Source of the DNA: Candidatus Parcubacteria bacterium
Lineage (GTDB): Bacteria; Patescibacteriota; Patescibacteriia; Patescibacteriales; UBA12075
Assembly (NCBI GenBank): GCA_002869165.1
Contig: PKTK01000011.1
Span: forward strand, 1-49,593
Direction: 5' to 3'
DNA: 49,593 nucleotides
Of the stretch, positions 12,201 through 21,227 are shown one piece after another. Positions within the stretch are counted from its first letter, which is position 1. Every line of letters begins with the position of its first letter. A program made the translations under genes and the position numbers. The notes beneath the pieces are model-generated. The model did not search any database and had not been told where the DNA came from. It worked only from the letters and a program-made list of their open reading frames with translations.

Positions 12201-12655
12201 GAAAAATCCTGTTCATAATTAATTATGTGTTCACCATCAATTATCTCTAATTCAAGCTTGTATTCGCCTGCTCGCAATTCTTTACTACTCTTATCAATGG
12301 ATAAACTAAATTCTCCATCTCCCAAATACTTAACCTGTGGTTTTAAATTACTTTTAAGTCTTCCTTGAGCATCTCTTACTTCTGCTTTTATTTCAATATC
12401 CTCATACTGATCTACAAACAAACTCATCAAAAATTCCTTAAAAGAAGAATAAACATTCTGCTTCCTTTTATATTCAAAAACTAAATTCGCATCGTCTTTA
12501 AGGGAAAAGCTATTTCCCGTACCTAAATTTTTCAAAACAAAATTATCATTATCTACCCCCACTTCCTGAGCCAACACAAACAAAGGAACGAGCAACACAA
12601 AAACAAACATTGTTATGCTTTTTAGGAAAGTTCTTGTTGTTTGTTTTTTGTTCAT
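6221..12655 (-). CDS. giant secreted surface protein with FN3 and Ig-like repeats and an N-terminal signal peptide
   Basis: MNKKQTTRTFLKSITMFVFVLLVPLFVLAQE signal peptide; tandem 'GDTATATIAVS...TINSIDVS.TFTD' and FN3 modules. Confidence 0.9.
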   Translation of the reverse strand: MNKKQTTRTFLKSITMFVFVLLVPLFVLAQEVGVDNDNFVLKNLGTGNSFSLKDDANLVFEYKRKQNVYSSFKEFLMSLFVDQYEDIEIKAEVRDAQGRLKSNLKPQVKYLGDGEFSLSIDKSSKELRAGEYKLELEIIDGEHIINYEQDFSWGVLALNFDKAEYYNGEEAYLQMAVLNELGHTLCDSQLYLEITSPDGGVAYLNTDNGLIGRNSECGADNYIESPDYDAYYGVGAIGDYVVKLKAVTDNGEFEISDTFSVVSSTNFDIQRYGPTRINPTYDYDMEIRVRANVGFRGDVIEKVPVNFNIGSYEIKVNNEIENWKLEIGNFEQEKYLTVKNVDLNIGDELIIDYNFDAPDISPEFYVIGPLELGDFTEKREWQIASDDVNTYIYNDGTSINWITDTQAWDNTDNTYAERDIPRRSENDSANYLEGSSTTVPNLPFVISNVEIGIEGFVEGVEVTPYIIPRFGGSTNGSGYPVAGFTTTDLDAIQWTSVYSDANAPSTWTWSDVQDLDTRIYGLNTSNSQPKILYIDQIYLRVTYTPNDAPTTTIVSAFQKTDGTGAVDIQMTVDDNNDDDEVMTLVQYQEGTTCSNMTKATIDETDLNTTSDRTTDPKVENDNTYQIGNASGYVITSEGINTIDFDWLSDTDELNASSTYCIALTSYDGVSVGNTATTTVTLDNYPPPINNVTFSPSSGVLKIGDTATATIISDATGYTASTMTINGVDVSGTFIDNNDNTYTVSYTVVEGNTDRLDSDDLPISFSMLDASNNASPAYNTADAGNRPGVDSHRPTISQATITNNVYGIGDTITLVLTVTSDTDVYTLGPSTINGVNAQNLVKQSDTAYNVDYVVVEGNTDRSAGTIPISIVVTDEAGNQNNPAFTSLIANTASVDAHRPVITALAIPSLAYKVGDTITATATVSSDTDTYSLGATTINNVSATNIQKINNLTYTFDYTVQEGDDDISTPGAIPISAVFIDSADNPSTPAFTLIDANSATIDANTPSINTVTFNPSSGILKIGDTATATIAVSGSETGLLAGSVMIINGQDVSSTFTGIGGGSYTVAYTVVEGDTNRTDADDLPVNLNIQDVAGNISGSYTTASPSTRPGVDATRPVISSVNLNITSGTLKVGDIATATLTCDNSNYTAGTLTINSIDVSATFVNNLDNTYTVYYEVQEGNNDILDANDLPVSFTVFDINGNESNAFTSADPDNRPGVDANTPSINTVTFTPSSGVLKVGDTATATIAVSIIEAGLLAGTTMTINSIDVSSTFTDIGGGNYTVSYTVKEGNADILDTEDLPVNLNIQDSAGNISSSFTTADPDNRPGVDANTPSIPGNLTFVDHSDHTITIQFGSPSTDDNFLEYKIFYKVGISGVTENDSAWTQVEDADLADRLFNSTATTTISDLLAQTQYVFNIWAYDIAGNKASATTELVTNTNYAPLEATNLNQYKSDGTTIINNGAWTNENQIRLMATSSDPEGEDLDLYFEFLPVASSSLVATSVPVSACSSATAYGLCSSNVWTIGSGADEVNIINIPDSYNGYKWQVLACDNEGTCSEWVKFNASTPNVKVDNTPPSSPGNLVEYSKTNTTVTLSFGASSSEDNFREYIIYYKVGSSGVTENDLSHSSTTDNNLFYQDYNSATSTIIYNLSAGTKYVFNIYAYDEAANVTSASEITVTTDSAANPPTGDFNSVAQKTDGSGVIDISVEIDDPDNDDTLRLKLEYVAGASCDFSSPLDPSIDSSDENITADYGDPDLDNNYPYQIGTTSNWVWTSPGSNTVNFDWLSAIDEPDADGVYCLRLTANDGTYSQLVSATTTIYIDNLEPSSPGALSLNTQNTYDLVLNFGGASVENNFDTYKIFYKQGTSGVTENDIEHIDTNLLNQNYNSIATTSVSSLQAGTDYVFNIWAYDLYGNKSSSSEVSVNTNHIPGLAFSLLQRKTDQVTPIENGAWTDESNVFFSASVNDDDPSEVLSLYYEIRYVGDSFLTATTVPENVCGEGDDFLACSSKVWSITSSNGDYSLSPYIGSGTLPALPDSSTGFKWQVLACDDNNVCSDWVDAGVDPNFKVDTVDPSSPGNLSFNSRTYNSVTLDFGATTTEDNFREYIIYYKTGASGVTENDSMHSSTTDINLFNKYYNGAQNTTISDLL

Positions 12656-12660
12656 ATTAT

Positions 12661-12765
12661 CAATGTCATTGCGAACGTAGCGAAGCGAGGTGAAGCAATC
12701 TCAATTAAATGCACTCGACAGAGATTGCCACGTCGTCGCTTCTCTCCTCCTCGCAATGACAAAGG
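12661..12765. repeat. imperfect inverted REP-like intergenic repeat
   Basis: GTCATTGCGAACGTAGCGAAGCGAGGTGAAGCAATCTC...GAGATTGCCACGTCGTCGCTTCTC...CTCGCAATGAC: self-complementary ends. Confidence 0.75.
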
Positions 12766-12771
12766 TTTATA

Positions 12772-15700
12772 TTATTCTCCTCCGTCATCATTTCTCCATC
12801 TATAATGAATCTGTTCTACATAAACCAATTTAGTCTGGTAAAAATCTAGATACGTATCAAAGTCCTCAACTGCACTGTCATTCGTAGTATACAATTCTGC
12901 ATCATAATCAACACTAGTTGATGCAAAAGTATTAGCAAATATCAAATTAAAATTTAGTGTACAAGAATTGTCAGCACAAACTGATGAACTAGACGGACCA
13001 ACGCTCACAGCACTATTTATATCTGTACCAGTTTCAGTAAAAGTATCTTCTGATTGACTCCAAGTGAATTCCAGATCAGAAAATGGCGTATTGTAATCAT
13101 TGTCATCAGCAAGTCTAAGCACCACTTCATCAAGTACAGCATATCCATTTGCCTCACTTACAACTGCTTGAAAATTATATTCTGTTACTGCGTCCAGAAC
13201 CAACCAATTGCTAGTCACAGGATTAGTTAAGGTTAAAGAAACGTTGTTTACCGAACCATTGGTCTTGACTGTTATTTCCTGAGCGCTACTTGCATGGCCA
13301 AATAGATCATATGCCCAGATATTTATCACGTAATCAGTACTAGGAATAAGCCCTTCCAGAGTGGTTGACCCTGCGCCATTATAATCAATTAGCCCCAAAC
13401 TTGGATCACCTGGAATTGTTGATGAACTAAACTCTATATTTGCCTCTGTCACTCCACTTATTCCTTCTTTGTAATGAATATCGTAATGAGAAAAATTCGT
13501 ATCACTTGAAGCATTGCCAAATGCAAGCGTTATGGTAGAAGTACTTTTTGATTCCACTATTAGATTACCAGGTGCAGTTGGATCAACATTATCAAGCACC
13601 AATGTGGTAGTTGCTGGATTATTCTGATCATCGATCAAGTCATTGGCTGTAAGACGAAGGCAATAAGTATCATCAGCATTTGGCAGATCATTCACAGTAT
13701 CCCAATCAAAAGAAACAGTGTTTGTAGCTGGGGTCAATATATAACCATTTGCATTACCAATTTGATAATCATTATCATTTTCAATTGACACCACACCATA
13801 AGAGGTCCCGATATTTGCAGACGTCTCATCAAGCAAAGGATCAAGCCCGCCTGCCCCAAAGCTACAATCAGCGCCTTGCACATATTCAAGTTTGGCAATT
13901 GCGAAAGCGTTTGCAGTATCTAGATCATCAACATCAATTGAAATATCAACCACGCCCGAGCCATCTGTTTTTTGCGTAGCTGGACTAGCACTTGTAAAAA
14001 TAGCTGTAGGGGCTTTATTTGTTTTGTATGAAAAAACCGTAGAACTAGACACATGACCATATTCATCATAAGCAAACATTGAAAAATAATAAGTAACATT
14101 TTCTAAAAGACCTAAAATAGTAGTTGTTGCCTCGCTATTAAACAAAACATTATTCAAATTAATATCTGATTTTGAGGCATGCATATAGTCAAGCTCATCA
14201 ATATCTGAAGAAGTTGCGTAATATATCCTATATTCTAAGAAATGCATATCACTTGAGGTAGCACCATAATACAAAGTAACACTTTCCTTAGTAGAACTTG
14301 CTCCCACGAAAGTTCCTGGTGCGCTAGGAGCTTTATTGTCGATTGTTAAAGTGGTGGTGGCTGGGCTCGCATCAACATTATCTCCGTCAGTTGCTGTTAA
14401 CTGCAAACAATAATCACCTTCCGTGTCACTCGTATCAAGTGCGCTCAACCAGTCAAAATTAACTGTTGAAGTTCCTCCACTCATAGTAATATAACCTGTA
14501 GATGTTCCAATTTGATATATTTGATTATTATCAATATCAGCATCCCCTGGACTAGAAGTAGCATTAGCATCAGTCTCGTCTAAAGTCGGGTCAAGTGGGG
14601 TTGAAAAATCGCAAGTATTTCCTGGTACATAGTCAAGCCTTGCTCTTGAGTTATCATTGTCCTCATCATAAACCTTGACAGTAATATCAACCACGCCACT
14701 ATCGTCCTTTCTCTGCAAGACAGAGATAAATTCTGAATCTGGAGGATTGTTTGGAGTATAATCAACCCTTATATATATCTGATCAATATATAGATTATTA
14801 GGAGTAGAGTTTGATGAGTTTCCTCCAAATAAACGCACATCAAGATTGGCAACATCAGCCCAAGTCCAAGTTGTTGGAGCATTAGTACTATTTGTAATAT
14901 CAATATAAAATGGAATGCTGGTGTCTGTATTTTCCATTTCAGTTGCTGTTATTTGATACTGATCTCCAGCGCTTATTCCGCCAAAATAAGGAGTAACATA
15001 AGTTGTTATTGTTGTACCATCTACATAACCTTCAATTCCCACTTCAACCGTATTTATATCACCTCCCAAATTAACTGAGGAATTTATGTTTGATTGAATA
15101 TAATTAGCTGGCTCACCTCCCCCTGTCTTTTTAGGAATCTCTCTATATGCATATGTATCCACTCCATTGTCCCAGGCCCAGGTCGAAGATGCCCAACCCA
15201 CATGGACACCATTAGTAGAAGTGCTTACGATAATAACATCAGAAGCAATCTGCCATTCTCTGGCTTCATGCCACTCAGCAATTTCAAGTGGTCCTAATAA
15301 ATAAAACTCTGGAGAAATATCTGGAGCATCGAAGTTATATACTATTATCAATTCATCTGCAATTTCCAGATCAATATTGGTCCAAGAAATCTCTTTTTCA
15401 TATTCAAAGTCCATTTCTCTAAATTTTGACTTAGGACTAGTGCTTGCCAAAGTATCATTGTAGATTAAATACTCACTGCTAGAAGCTTCTTTTAAATACA
15501 CGGTCTGCGTAGCAATCTCAAAATCAATTGGCACGTAGTCGTAAATATTACCAGAAAAATTTTCATTTGCCTTAATAGTGATAGCCATATCATAATCAGC
15601 CAATGGATAAATTCTGGTTGGACCGACTCTCTCAACGTCATAAGCTACATATTTATCTTTTCTCAAGATGTCGTTTATTGTATAAGTTCCGTTGTCAGTC

Positions 15701-18129
15701 ACGGCTGTTAAGCTCAAGTTATATTCACCAAACTCATCCATGATATAAAAAGCATAATAATCAGGATCGTCCATAACCTTTTCAGGAACACATTCAGGAT
15801 TTCTGGCTAATAAACCATTATCAGTTGAAAGGACTGAAGTAATGCCAGTAGGAGAAGTTATCTCCAGGCTCAATTCAGCTTCGCACAAAGTATGTCCATA
15901 GTCATCAAGTACGGCCATTTGCAGATAAGCAGTATCATCATCAGGGCCATATATAGACTTATTGGCGTTGATCGCCAAAACTCCCCAAGAAAAATTCTGT
16001 CCAATATCAATAGTCTGCTCATCACCACTAGATAGATCTGAAATAGTAAAGACTAGTTTATATTTACCTGGTTTATAACCTCGAGGCATATATGGAAGAC
16101 GGATCTCAAAGTTACCATCCTCCTCAAAGATCATAGAAAGTGGTAAATCCAAAAAATTACCTTCCATATCTTGTAAACTCACGTTAATATCAATATCTTC
16201 CCAATAACTAGCTAGTCCAAACATCTCCCCCACACTATCAAGTAGAGCTTGTCTATTTTTTAAATAATGAAATTTAAGTACACCTTGTTCATTCATGGCA
16301 AAATCAAGCTTATTAGAAACCAAACTCAAAGCTTTTTCCCACTCTTTTCTCTCATTTATTTTCTTTACTGTATCACTGGGTTCATATTCAGCTTCTACCC
16401 AGACGCCATCAATGTAAGCGATGTATTCGTTTTGCGCATCAATTGCTTCCACTCTAAGTTGTAAATTCTCAATGTCTTCCCAATTACTTAAAAACGAAGC
16501 ATCAAAACTAAAATAGCCATCACTCAACGCATTCACTACTAAATCATCACTAAGAGTATCCAATTTATGCCACACCACGTCATCAGCCATACCAGTAGTA
16601 GAGGAAATACCATACCAAATTATTAATTTTGCTTCACCCAAAATACTACTCTGCGCTTGGGCTTTTTTTATAAATTGAAATAAACTTATTTCTTCGGTTT
16701 CTACACTTTCTTCACTAAAATTTTCCTCTATTTCAATAACTTCTTCTACCTCTTCCACAGTTTCAACAGAAGCTTCAATAATTTCATCTTCTTCTTCAAC
16801 AATAACCTCTGCTTCCTCTTCTGCTCCTTCAGTAATCTCTACACTAATTCCCTCCGTTTTTGCATCTGCCATTCCAGCCTCAAGTACTTCTAGATCATCT
16901 TCCTTTAATTTTAGTTCCAAATCATCTGTGTTTATAGAGTCTTCATCAAATACTAATTCAGTGTCCTTATTTTGAGAAATAATTTCTTCCTCTTCTTCTA
17001 TCACAATCTGTTCTTCTTGATTAATATCATCAACACTTGTAACTGTATTGCTTTCTGGTTCAGTTTCTACCCCTAAAACTTGCATTGCCATGGAAAGTTT
17101 GATGCTAGCACTCTTAAAAACGCCTAAATCACTTAAACTTATAGCTCCTTCACTTACCATTTCAATTGCTTTAGCTTCAGTTGTTCCCCAAATATTATCA
17201 AAAGTATCTAAAAATCCTAGATCCAAAATTTCCTCAGCTTCTGCTGGTGTTTCTTCTAGCTCCTCTAGACTAGCTTCATCTTCCTCAATTATTTCAATTT
17301 CTATATTATCTTGGGAATCAAATTCTTGTAAATTTTCATCACTTTCAATATTCAAAGGCTCCAAACCCTCATCTGTGTTTTCTTCAATAAAAATATCTTC
17401 TTCATTTATAAAATCATTAACAATATCTCCATCAGTTATAACTTCTATTTCATCACTAGATTCATTTTTTTCTAATACTTCAATCTCTTCGTCTGTAATT
17501 GTTTTGATGTCATTAGTACTAACCACTTCATCTTCAGTAATTGCGCTTGACTCAAATTCTTGGTTACCAGTATTTTCTACATCTGTAATCAACTCCACAC
17601 TAGCATCAATCGTAGCAGTTTCTTCTATAGTCTCCTCTTCTTCTCTTATCAATTCTTCATCTACCTCTTCTTCTGAAGAAAATACGCCTAAATCTTCTTC
17701 TAAAAATCTAAAACCAGAAAAACTAAGGCTAAAATTACCACCAGTATAAAAGGCTGAGTTACCATCATTAAAATCTACCAAATTACCATCCTCTGGAATC
17801 TGCGGAGCAAAAGTGGCGAAATCCATATTCCACCAACCTTCTTCAAAAGACTCAGCTTCCTTGTCTTGAATTGCAGAGCTGGCATAAAGTTTAATGGTTT
17901 CAGTTTTGGTGTAATTAGCTTTTAAGGTATTTATGATAATTTCTAGAGGAGAAAAACCAAAAAGCATCAAAAATACAAAAACCCCAACAAAAAGCAAAGA
18001 CCAGCTAAAAAATCTATTTTTCAGCTGGCTGTTTTTGCTCTCTGTTTTACCAAATTTTAAACCAAATTTAGTATTCTTTGAGCACAATATCTGGTTGTGC
18101 TTATTTAATTGCATGGGGATGCTATTCAA
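12772..18129 (-). CDS. second giant FN3-repeat surface protein with TM anchor and long Glu/Asp-rich region
   Basis: paralogous to 6221-12655 (ISPEFY.LGPLE, EREWQIASD, FN3 modules); TM near N-terminus; acidic low-complexity region. Confidence 0.9.
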   Translation of the reverse strand: MNSIPMQLNKHNQILCSKNTKFGLKFGKTESKNSQLKNRFFSWSLLFVGVFVFLMLFGFSPLEIIINTLKANYTKTETIKLYASSAIQDKEAESFEEGWWNMDFATFAPQIPEDGNLVDFNDGNSAFYTGGNFSLSFSGFRFLEEDLGVFSSEEEVDEELIREEEETIEETATIDASVELITDVENTGNQEFESSAITEDEVVSTNDIKTITDEEIEVLEKNESSDEIEVITDGDIVNDFINEEDIFIEENTDEGLEPLNIESDENLQEFDSQDNIEIEIIEEDEASLEELEETPAEAEEILDLGFLDTFDNIWGTTEAKAIEMVSEGAISLSDLGVFKSASIKLSMAMQVLGVETEPESNTVTSVDDINQEEQIVIEEEEEIISQNKDTELVFDEDSINTDDLELKLKEDDLEVLEAGMADAKTEGISVEITEGAEEEAEVIVEEEDEIIEASVETVEEVEEVIEIEENFSEESVETEEISLFQFIKKAQAQSSILGEAKLIIWYGISSTTGMADDVVWHKLDTLSDDLVVNALSDGYFSFDASFLSNWEDIENLQLRVEAIDAQNEYIAYIDGVWVEAEYEPSDTVKKINERKEWEKALSLVSNKLDFAMNEQGVLKFHYLKNRQALLDSVGEMFGLASYWEDIDINVSLQDMEGNFLDLPLSMIFEEDGNFEIRLPYMPRGYKPGKYKLVFTISDLSSGDEQTIDIGQNFSWGVLAINANKSIYGPDDDTAYLQMAVLDDYGHTLCEAELSLEITSPTGITSVLSTDNGLLARNPECVPEKVMDDPDYYAFYIMDEFGEYNLSLTAVTDNGTYTINDILRKDKYVAYDVERVGPTRIYPLADYDMAITIKANENFSGNIYDYVPIDFEIATQTVYLKEASSSEYLIYNDTLASTSPKSKFREMDFEYEKEISWTNIDLEIADELIIVYNFDAPDISPEFYLLGPLEIAEWHEAREWQIASDVIIVSTSTNGVHVGWASSTWAWDNGVDTYAYREIPKKTGGGEPANYIQSNINSSVNLGGDINTVEVGIEGYVDGTTITTYVTPYFGGISAGDQYQITATEMENTDTSIPFYIDITNSTNAPTTWTWADVANLDVRLFGGNSSNSTPNNLYIDQIYIRVDYTPNNPPDSEFISVLQRKDDSGVVDITVKVYDEDNDNSRARLDYVPGNTCDFSTPLDPTLDETDANATSSPGDADIDNNQIYQIGTSTGYITMSGGTSTVNFDWLSALDTSDTEGDYCLQLTATDGDNVDASPATTTLTIDNKAPSAPGTFVGASSTKESVTLYYGATSSDMHFLEYRIYYATSSDIDELDYMHASKSDINLNNVLFNSEATTTILGLLENVTYYFSMFAYDEYGHVSSSTVFSYKTNKAPTAIFTSASPATQKTDGSGVVDISIDVDDLDTANAFAIAKLEYVQGADCSFGAGGLDPLLDETSANIGTSYGVVSIENDNDYQIGNANGYILTPATNTVSFDWDTVNDLPNADDTYCLRLTANDLIDDQNNPATTTLVLDNVDPTAPGNLIVESKSTSTITLAFGNASSDTNFSHYDIHYKEGISGVTEANIEFSSSTIPGDPSLGLIDYNGAGSTTLEGLIPSTDYVINIWAYDLFGHASSAQEITVKTNGSVNNVSLTLTNPVTSNWLVLDAVTEYNFQAVVSEANGYAVLDEVVLRLADDNDYNTPFSDLEFTWSQSEDTFTETGTDINSAVSVGPSSSSVCADNSCTLNFNLIFANTFASTSVDYDAELYTTNDSAVEDFDTYLDFYQTKLVYVEQIHYRWRNDDGGE

Positions 18130-18170
18130 TTTTTTGCCACCTTCCGGACAGTGGCAAATTAAGGCAAAGA

Positions 18171-18593
18171 TTAAAACTTAATAGTTTCTTGATTTTGTTC
18201 CTGTATATTTTTATTTCCAGGATTTACAGTATTATTAGTAAAATAAAATATTGAAAAAAGTAAGGCGCTAAATATTACTAAAAGTATAATTATCAAAGGA
18301 ATAGCTGATTTAAAGTTTTGTAATATTAGCTTAATAATACTAAGCTCCATTTCCAACTTTCTTTTAGCATTCAAGATTTTTTCAGTATAAGTAGGAGTTT
18401 TATCCTTATTTTTACTAGCATTTTTATAAGCTAATACAGCATCCGCGGTAGTCATCCAAGAAATGTTTGTATATACCTGTTTACCTGGAATTTTACCCGA
18501 TCTAATCAACTGACCAATATAGTCAGCACTGTAACCTGATACTTCTCCGGCTTCTTTTAGGGAAATTAGGTCTTTTTCTTTCAATTTTGTCAT
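18171..18593 (-). CDS. helix-turn-helix (MerR/excisionase-like) domain protein with TM segment
   Basis: ISLKEAGEVSGYSADYIGQLIRSGKIPGKQV...W then hydrophobic AIPLIIILLVIFSALLFSIFYF. Confidence 0.75.
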   Translation of the reverse strand: MTKLKEKDLISLKEAGEVSGYSADYIGQLIRSGKIPGKQVYTNISWMTTADAVLAYKNASKNKDKTPTYTEKILNAKRKLEMELSIIKLILQNFKSAIPLIIILLVIFSALLFSIFYFTNNTVNPGNKNIQEQNQETIKF

Positions 18594-18610
18594 TTTGCTA
18601 ATTTTAGTAC

Positions 18611-18661
18611 TTCTCGACCCCCGAGATTATTTCTAGATGGTCAATCTCGACCCCCGAGATT
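18611..18661. promoter_or_regulatory. two copies of palindrome CTCGACCCCCGAG(ATT), 33 bp apart
   Basis: 18613-18625 and 18646-18658, immediately upstream of the HTH-TM gene. Confidence 0.6.
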
Positions 18662-18915
18662 CTCAATTTCTATCTATATTGTACCATTTTTTAATTATAT
18701 AAAGCAAGTCTTAAAAGGTAAATATTTTAGCTATTTTTACTTAAAAATATGCAATAAATCTCTAACTATTTACAATTTTAAAACATTTTTTATTTTTAAA
18801 ATATAAAATTTTTATTATCTGTGGAAAAAATAATCCAATTTATTGACAAATTAACTAAAAAATTCTAATATAATAAATCTTTAAAAACCTAATAATAAAA
18901 TTAAGGAGAAGACAA

Positions 18916-19110
18916 TTGATAAAAAAATATCTACTAATCAACACTATCAACATTCTATTTATTTTACTTTTTTTTGTTTTGCTTGTTCATTTTAACTACA
19001 ACATCCAAAAAGTTCTAATTTTCTACTACTCTCCAATTTTAATAATTGGAATAATGCTTGTATTAATTAGAGCTTACAAGAAAAAAAGACGGTCTTTGAT
19101 ATGTATCTAA
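18916..19110 (+). CDS. small membrane protein
   Basis: two hydrophobic segments; upstream TTGACA/TATAAT and AAGGAG. Confidence 0.5.
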   Translation: MIKKYLLINTINILFILLFFVLLVHFNYNIQKVLIFYYSPILIIGIMLVLIRAYKKKRRSLICI

Positions 19111-19566
19111 TATACTTATAAATTGTGAAAAATTTCGTAAACATGGGCTTGTCTTATTAATAATTTTAAATATTTCATTTTTAGTTATTGCAAAGACATG
19201 TTTTCTAGCTATTATAAATATTTATTTTTCTTTATTTTTCTCATTTATAAAATTATTAAAAGCAACTCTAGACGAATATGCCTCGCAAATAGTCGATGAA
19301 CTTCTCGTTAAAGAACCAAAGCCATGTTTATTTGCCTTAACCCTATTCTACATTAGTCTTGTTTTTGCAAATTTGTATCTTGCAAGGCTTGATAACCTTT
19401 CACTCCTGGATGATATTTTCTTTTTTCTTTTTAACACATTTGTAGTGTTTAGTATTACAAGACTCTCAAATTATCTTGGATGCTTGCTACTGGAAAAAAA
19501 TACATATAAACACAAAATGAAGTTTCTTTTCGAAACTTCCTTTTTTATTTTATCTAAATTGTTTTT

Positions 19567-20064
19567 TTATCTTGCTGCTTCTATAGGTTGAATCTCTGAA
19601 CTTGAGCCAAGCTCTTCATGACATGAACCTACAGCCATTTGTCCACTGTCATATATGTAAACATAATAGCCAGTCATATCTGATGAAGCTCCTGAGGCAC
19701 TAGGATCTATCGGAATATCAGCAATATAACCCTCATCAATTAAATATAATAAATTAACGCATGATGACTGCAATGTCACTGAGGGAGTTGAGCAAGTAGT
19801 ATCGCAACCAGTAGTTGCCTCACCTATCTGATAATACCTATTAACAGTAAGCGCTGCTACATTTGCATGGTGTGTTCCACCATTATCTACTTGATCAAGT
19901 CTTAGGGCGTTTAATACAGCTGCTGAGTCAGTGCTTCTCTGGGCATTTCTAGAATCTTGAAAACGAGCTAATGGGTCCAAAGAAACAAAAGCCAGCGCAG
20001 CTAAAACAGCAATAATGCCAATTACTATTAATAATTCTACTAAAGTAAAGCCTCTCTTGTACAT
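19567..20064 (-). CDS. type IV pilin / pseudopilin-like protein
   Basis: MYKRGFTLVELLIVIGIIAVLAALAFVSLDP: class III signal and N-methylation motif. Confidence 0.95.
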   Translation of the reverse strand: MYKRGFTLVELLIVIGIIAVLAALAFVSLDPLARFQDSRNAQRSTDSAAVLNALRLDQVDNGGTHHANVAALTVNRYYQIGEATTGCDTTCSTPSVTLQSSCVNLLYLIDEGYIADIPIDPSASGASSDMTGYYVYIYDSGQMAVGSCHEELGSSSEIQPIEAAR

Positions 20065-20335
20065 ATTGTTAAAATTATTTTATATTAACATTATAACACA
20101 AATGTAAAATATCGTAAAAATTAAGCTTTGGATTAGAATTTAAGATGTCGGGATGCCCGCCCAAGGCGGATTAGCCTTTATAATTTTAATGTTGCTAAAA
20201 AGATCTGAAGAGGCGGAAGCCTCACGCCATCGACTAAAGTGTCTTTTTTTTTCTACTATAATTATCTATCTTTCATATTCTTGTTTCTTATTTTGACTAT
20301 CAACAATGTCGAATACTACTCATACCAAAGTATTT

Positions 20336-20366
20336 AAAAAACAGGTCATTGACCTGTTTTTTAAAT
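20336..20366 (-). terminator. intrinsic terminator of the tRNA-Pro gene
   Basis: AAAAAACAGGTCATTGACCTGTTTTTT directly 3' of the tRNA. Confidence 0.8.
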
Positions 20367-20369
20367 AAG

Positions 20370-20443
20370 TCGGGGTGAAAGGATTCGAACCTTCGACCTC
20401 ATGACCCCCAGCCATGCGCGCTAACCAACTACGCTACACCCCG
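20370..20443 (-). tRNA. tRNA-Pro (anticodon GGG)
   Basis: CGGGGTG-TA-GCGTAGTTGGTTAGCGC-G-CATGG-CTGGGGG-TCATG...GGTTCGAATCC...CACCCCG; cloverleaf with anticodon GGG. Confidence 0.92.
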
Positions 20444-20451
20444 AATTCTCT

Positions 20452-20482
20452 TTGTCATTCCCGCCTCCACGGGAATGACAGA
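20452..20482. repeat. REP-like inverted repeat
   Basis: GTCATTCCCGCCTCCACGGGAATGAC. Confidence 0.7.
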
Positions 20483-21227
20483 AAATAATATCTAATTATC
20501 AATTTATCAAACAAAGCAAAATATTGCAATTACTATTTTTATCATTTCCTAAGGAGCGGAAATCACAAAATCAATCTACAAAAAAACTCTTCTTTGTCAT
20601 TCTGGGGCTCCTGTAGCGGATGCGGAAGGAGAACCCGGAATCCAGAAAAAAACACGGTGGATCCCGGACTCCTCACTCCGCTCGGCCCCAGGATAACAAA
20701 AACAACAAAGACAGGATTATTGTTTCTGATAACGATTTATTACAGCAACCTATCAATTACCACGTCAAAGGAATTCTTCACTGACTATCAGAATGGCAAA
20801 AAGAAAAATAATCCTGATTACTGATTCTAAAATTTATTATTAATTAGCGTATTCGCTTAGAGTACTAAAAAAGCTCCACCACTTTGGGCTAATCAAGAAT
20901 TGGCCTATATTTAATAGGATCTGTTAAATCACATAACAGTCGGTGTTTTTCTTTTCACTCGTAGACTTGTTTCAATAAAGTCCGCTAGTAAACAGAAATT
21001 CACTTATTTCACCTTTATTCCTACTTTAATTTCCAAGAGAAACCAAAGACACGGAAAAGCCAATAATATCTATTTGATCCAAATCTTGATAATAGCGTGA
21101 TGAAGCTTTCTTAGGCCACTAAGCTTCTGCTAATGGCCTAAATCTAATAAGTTTTAACTTAAAAAGAGCGAAATATTTTAAATAAAATTTATTTTTGTTT
21201 TCTAACTTAATTGTAACATATTGTAAG

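Noticed and set aside
17048-17749. 233-aa plus-strand ORF (Ser/Ile-rich)
   Set aside because: Antisense of the Glu/Asp-rich low-complexity region of the 1785-aa surface protein; Ser-rich reading is a codon artefact.
19105-19591. Possible longer plus-strand membrane ORF (NCEKFRKHGLVLLIILNISFLV...)
   Set aside because: Open frame exists but has no acceptable start codon and overlaps the pilin gene end; may be a degraded gene.
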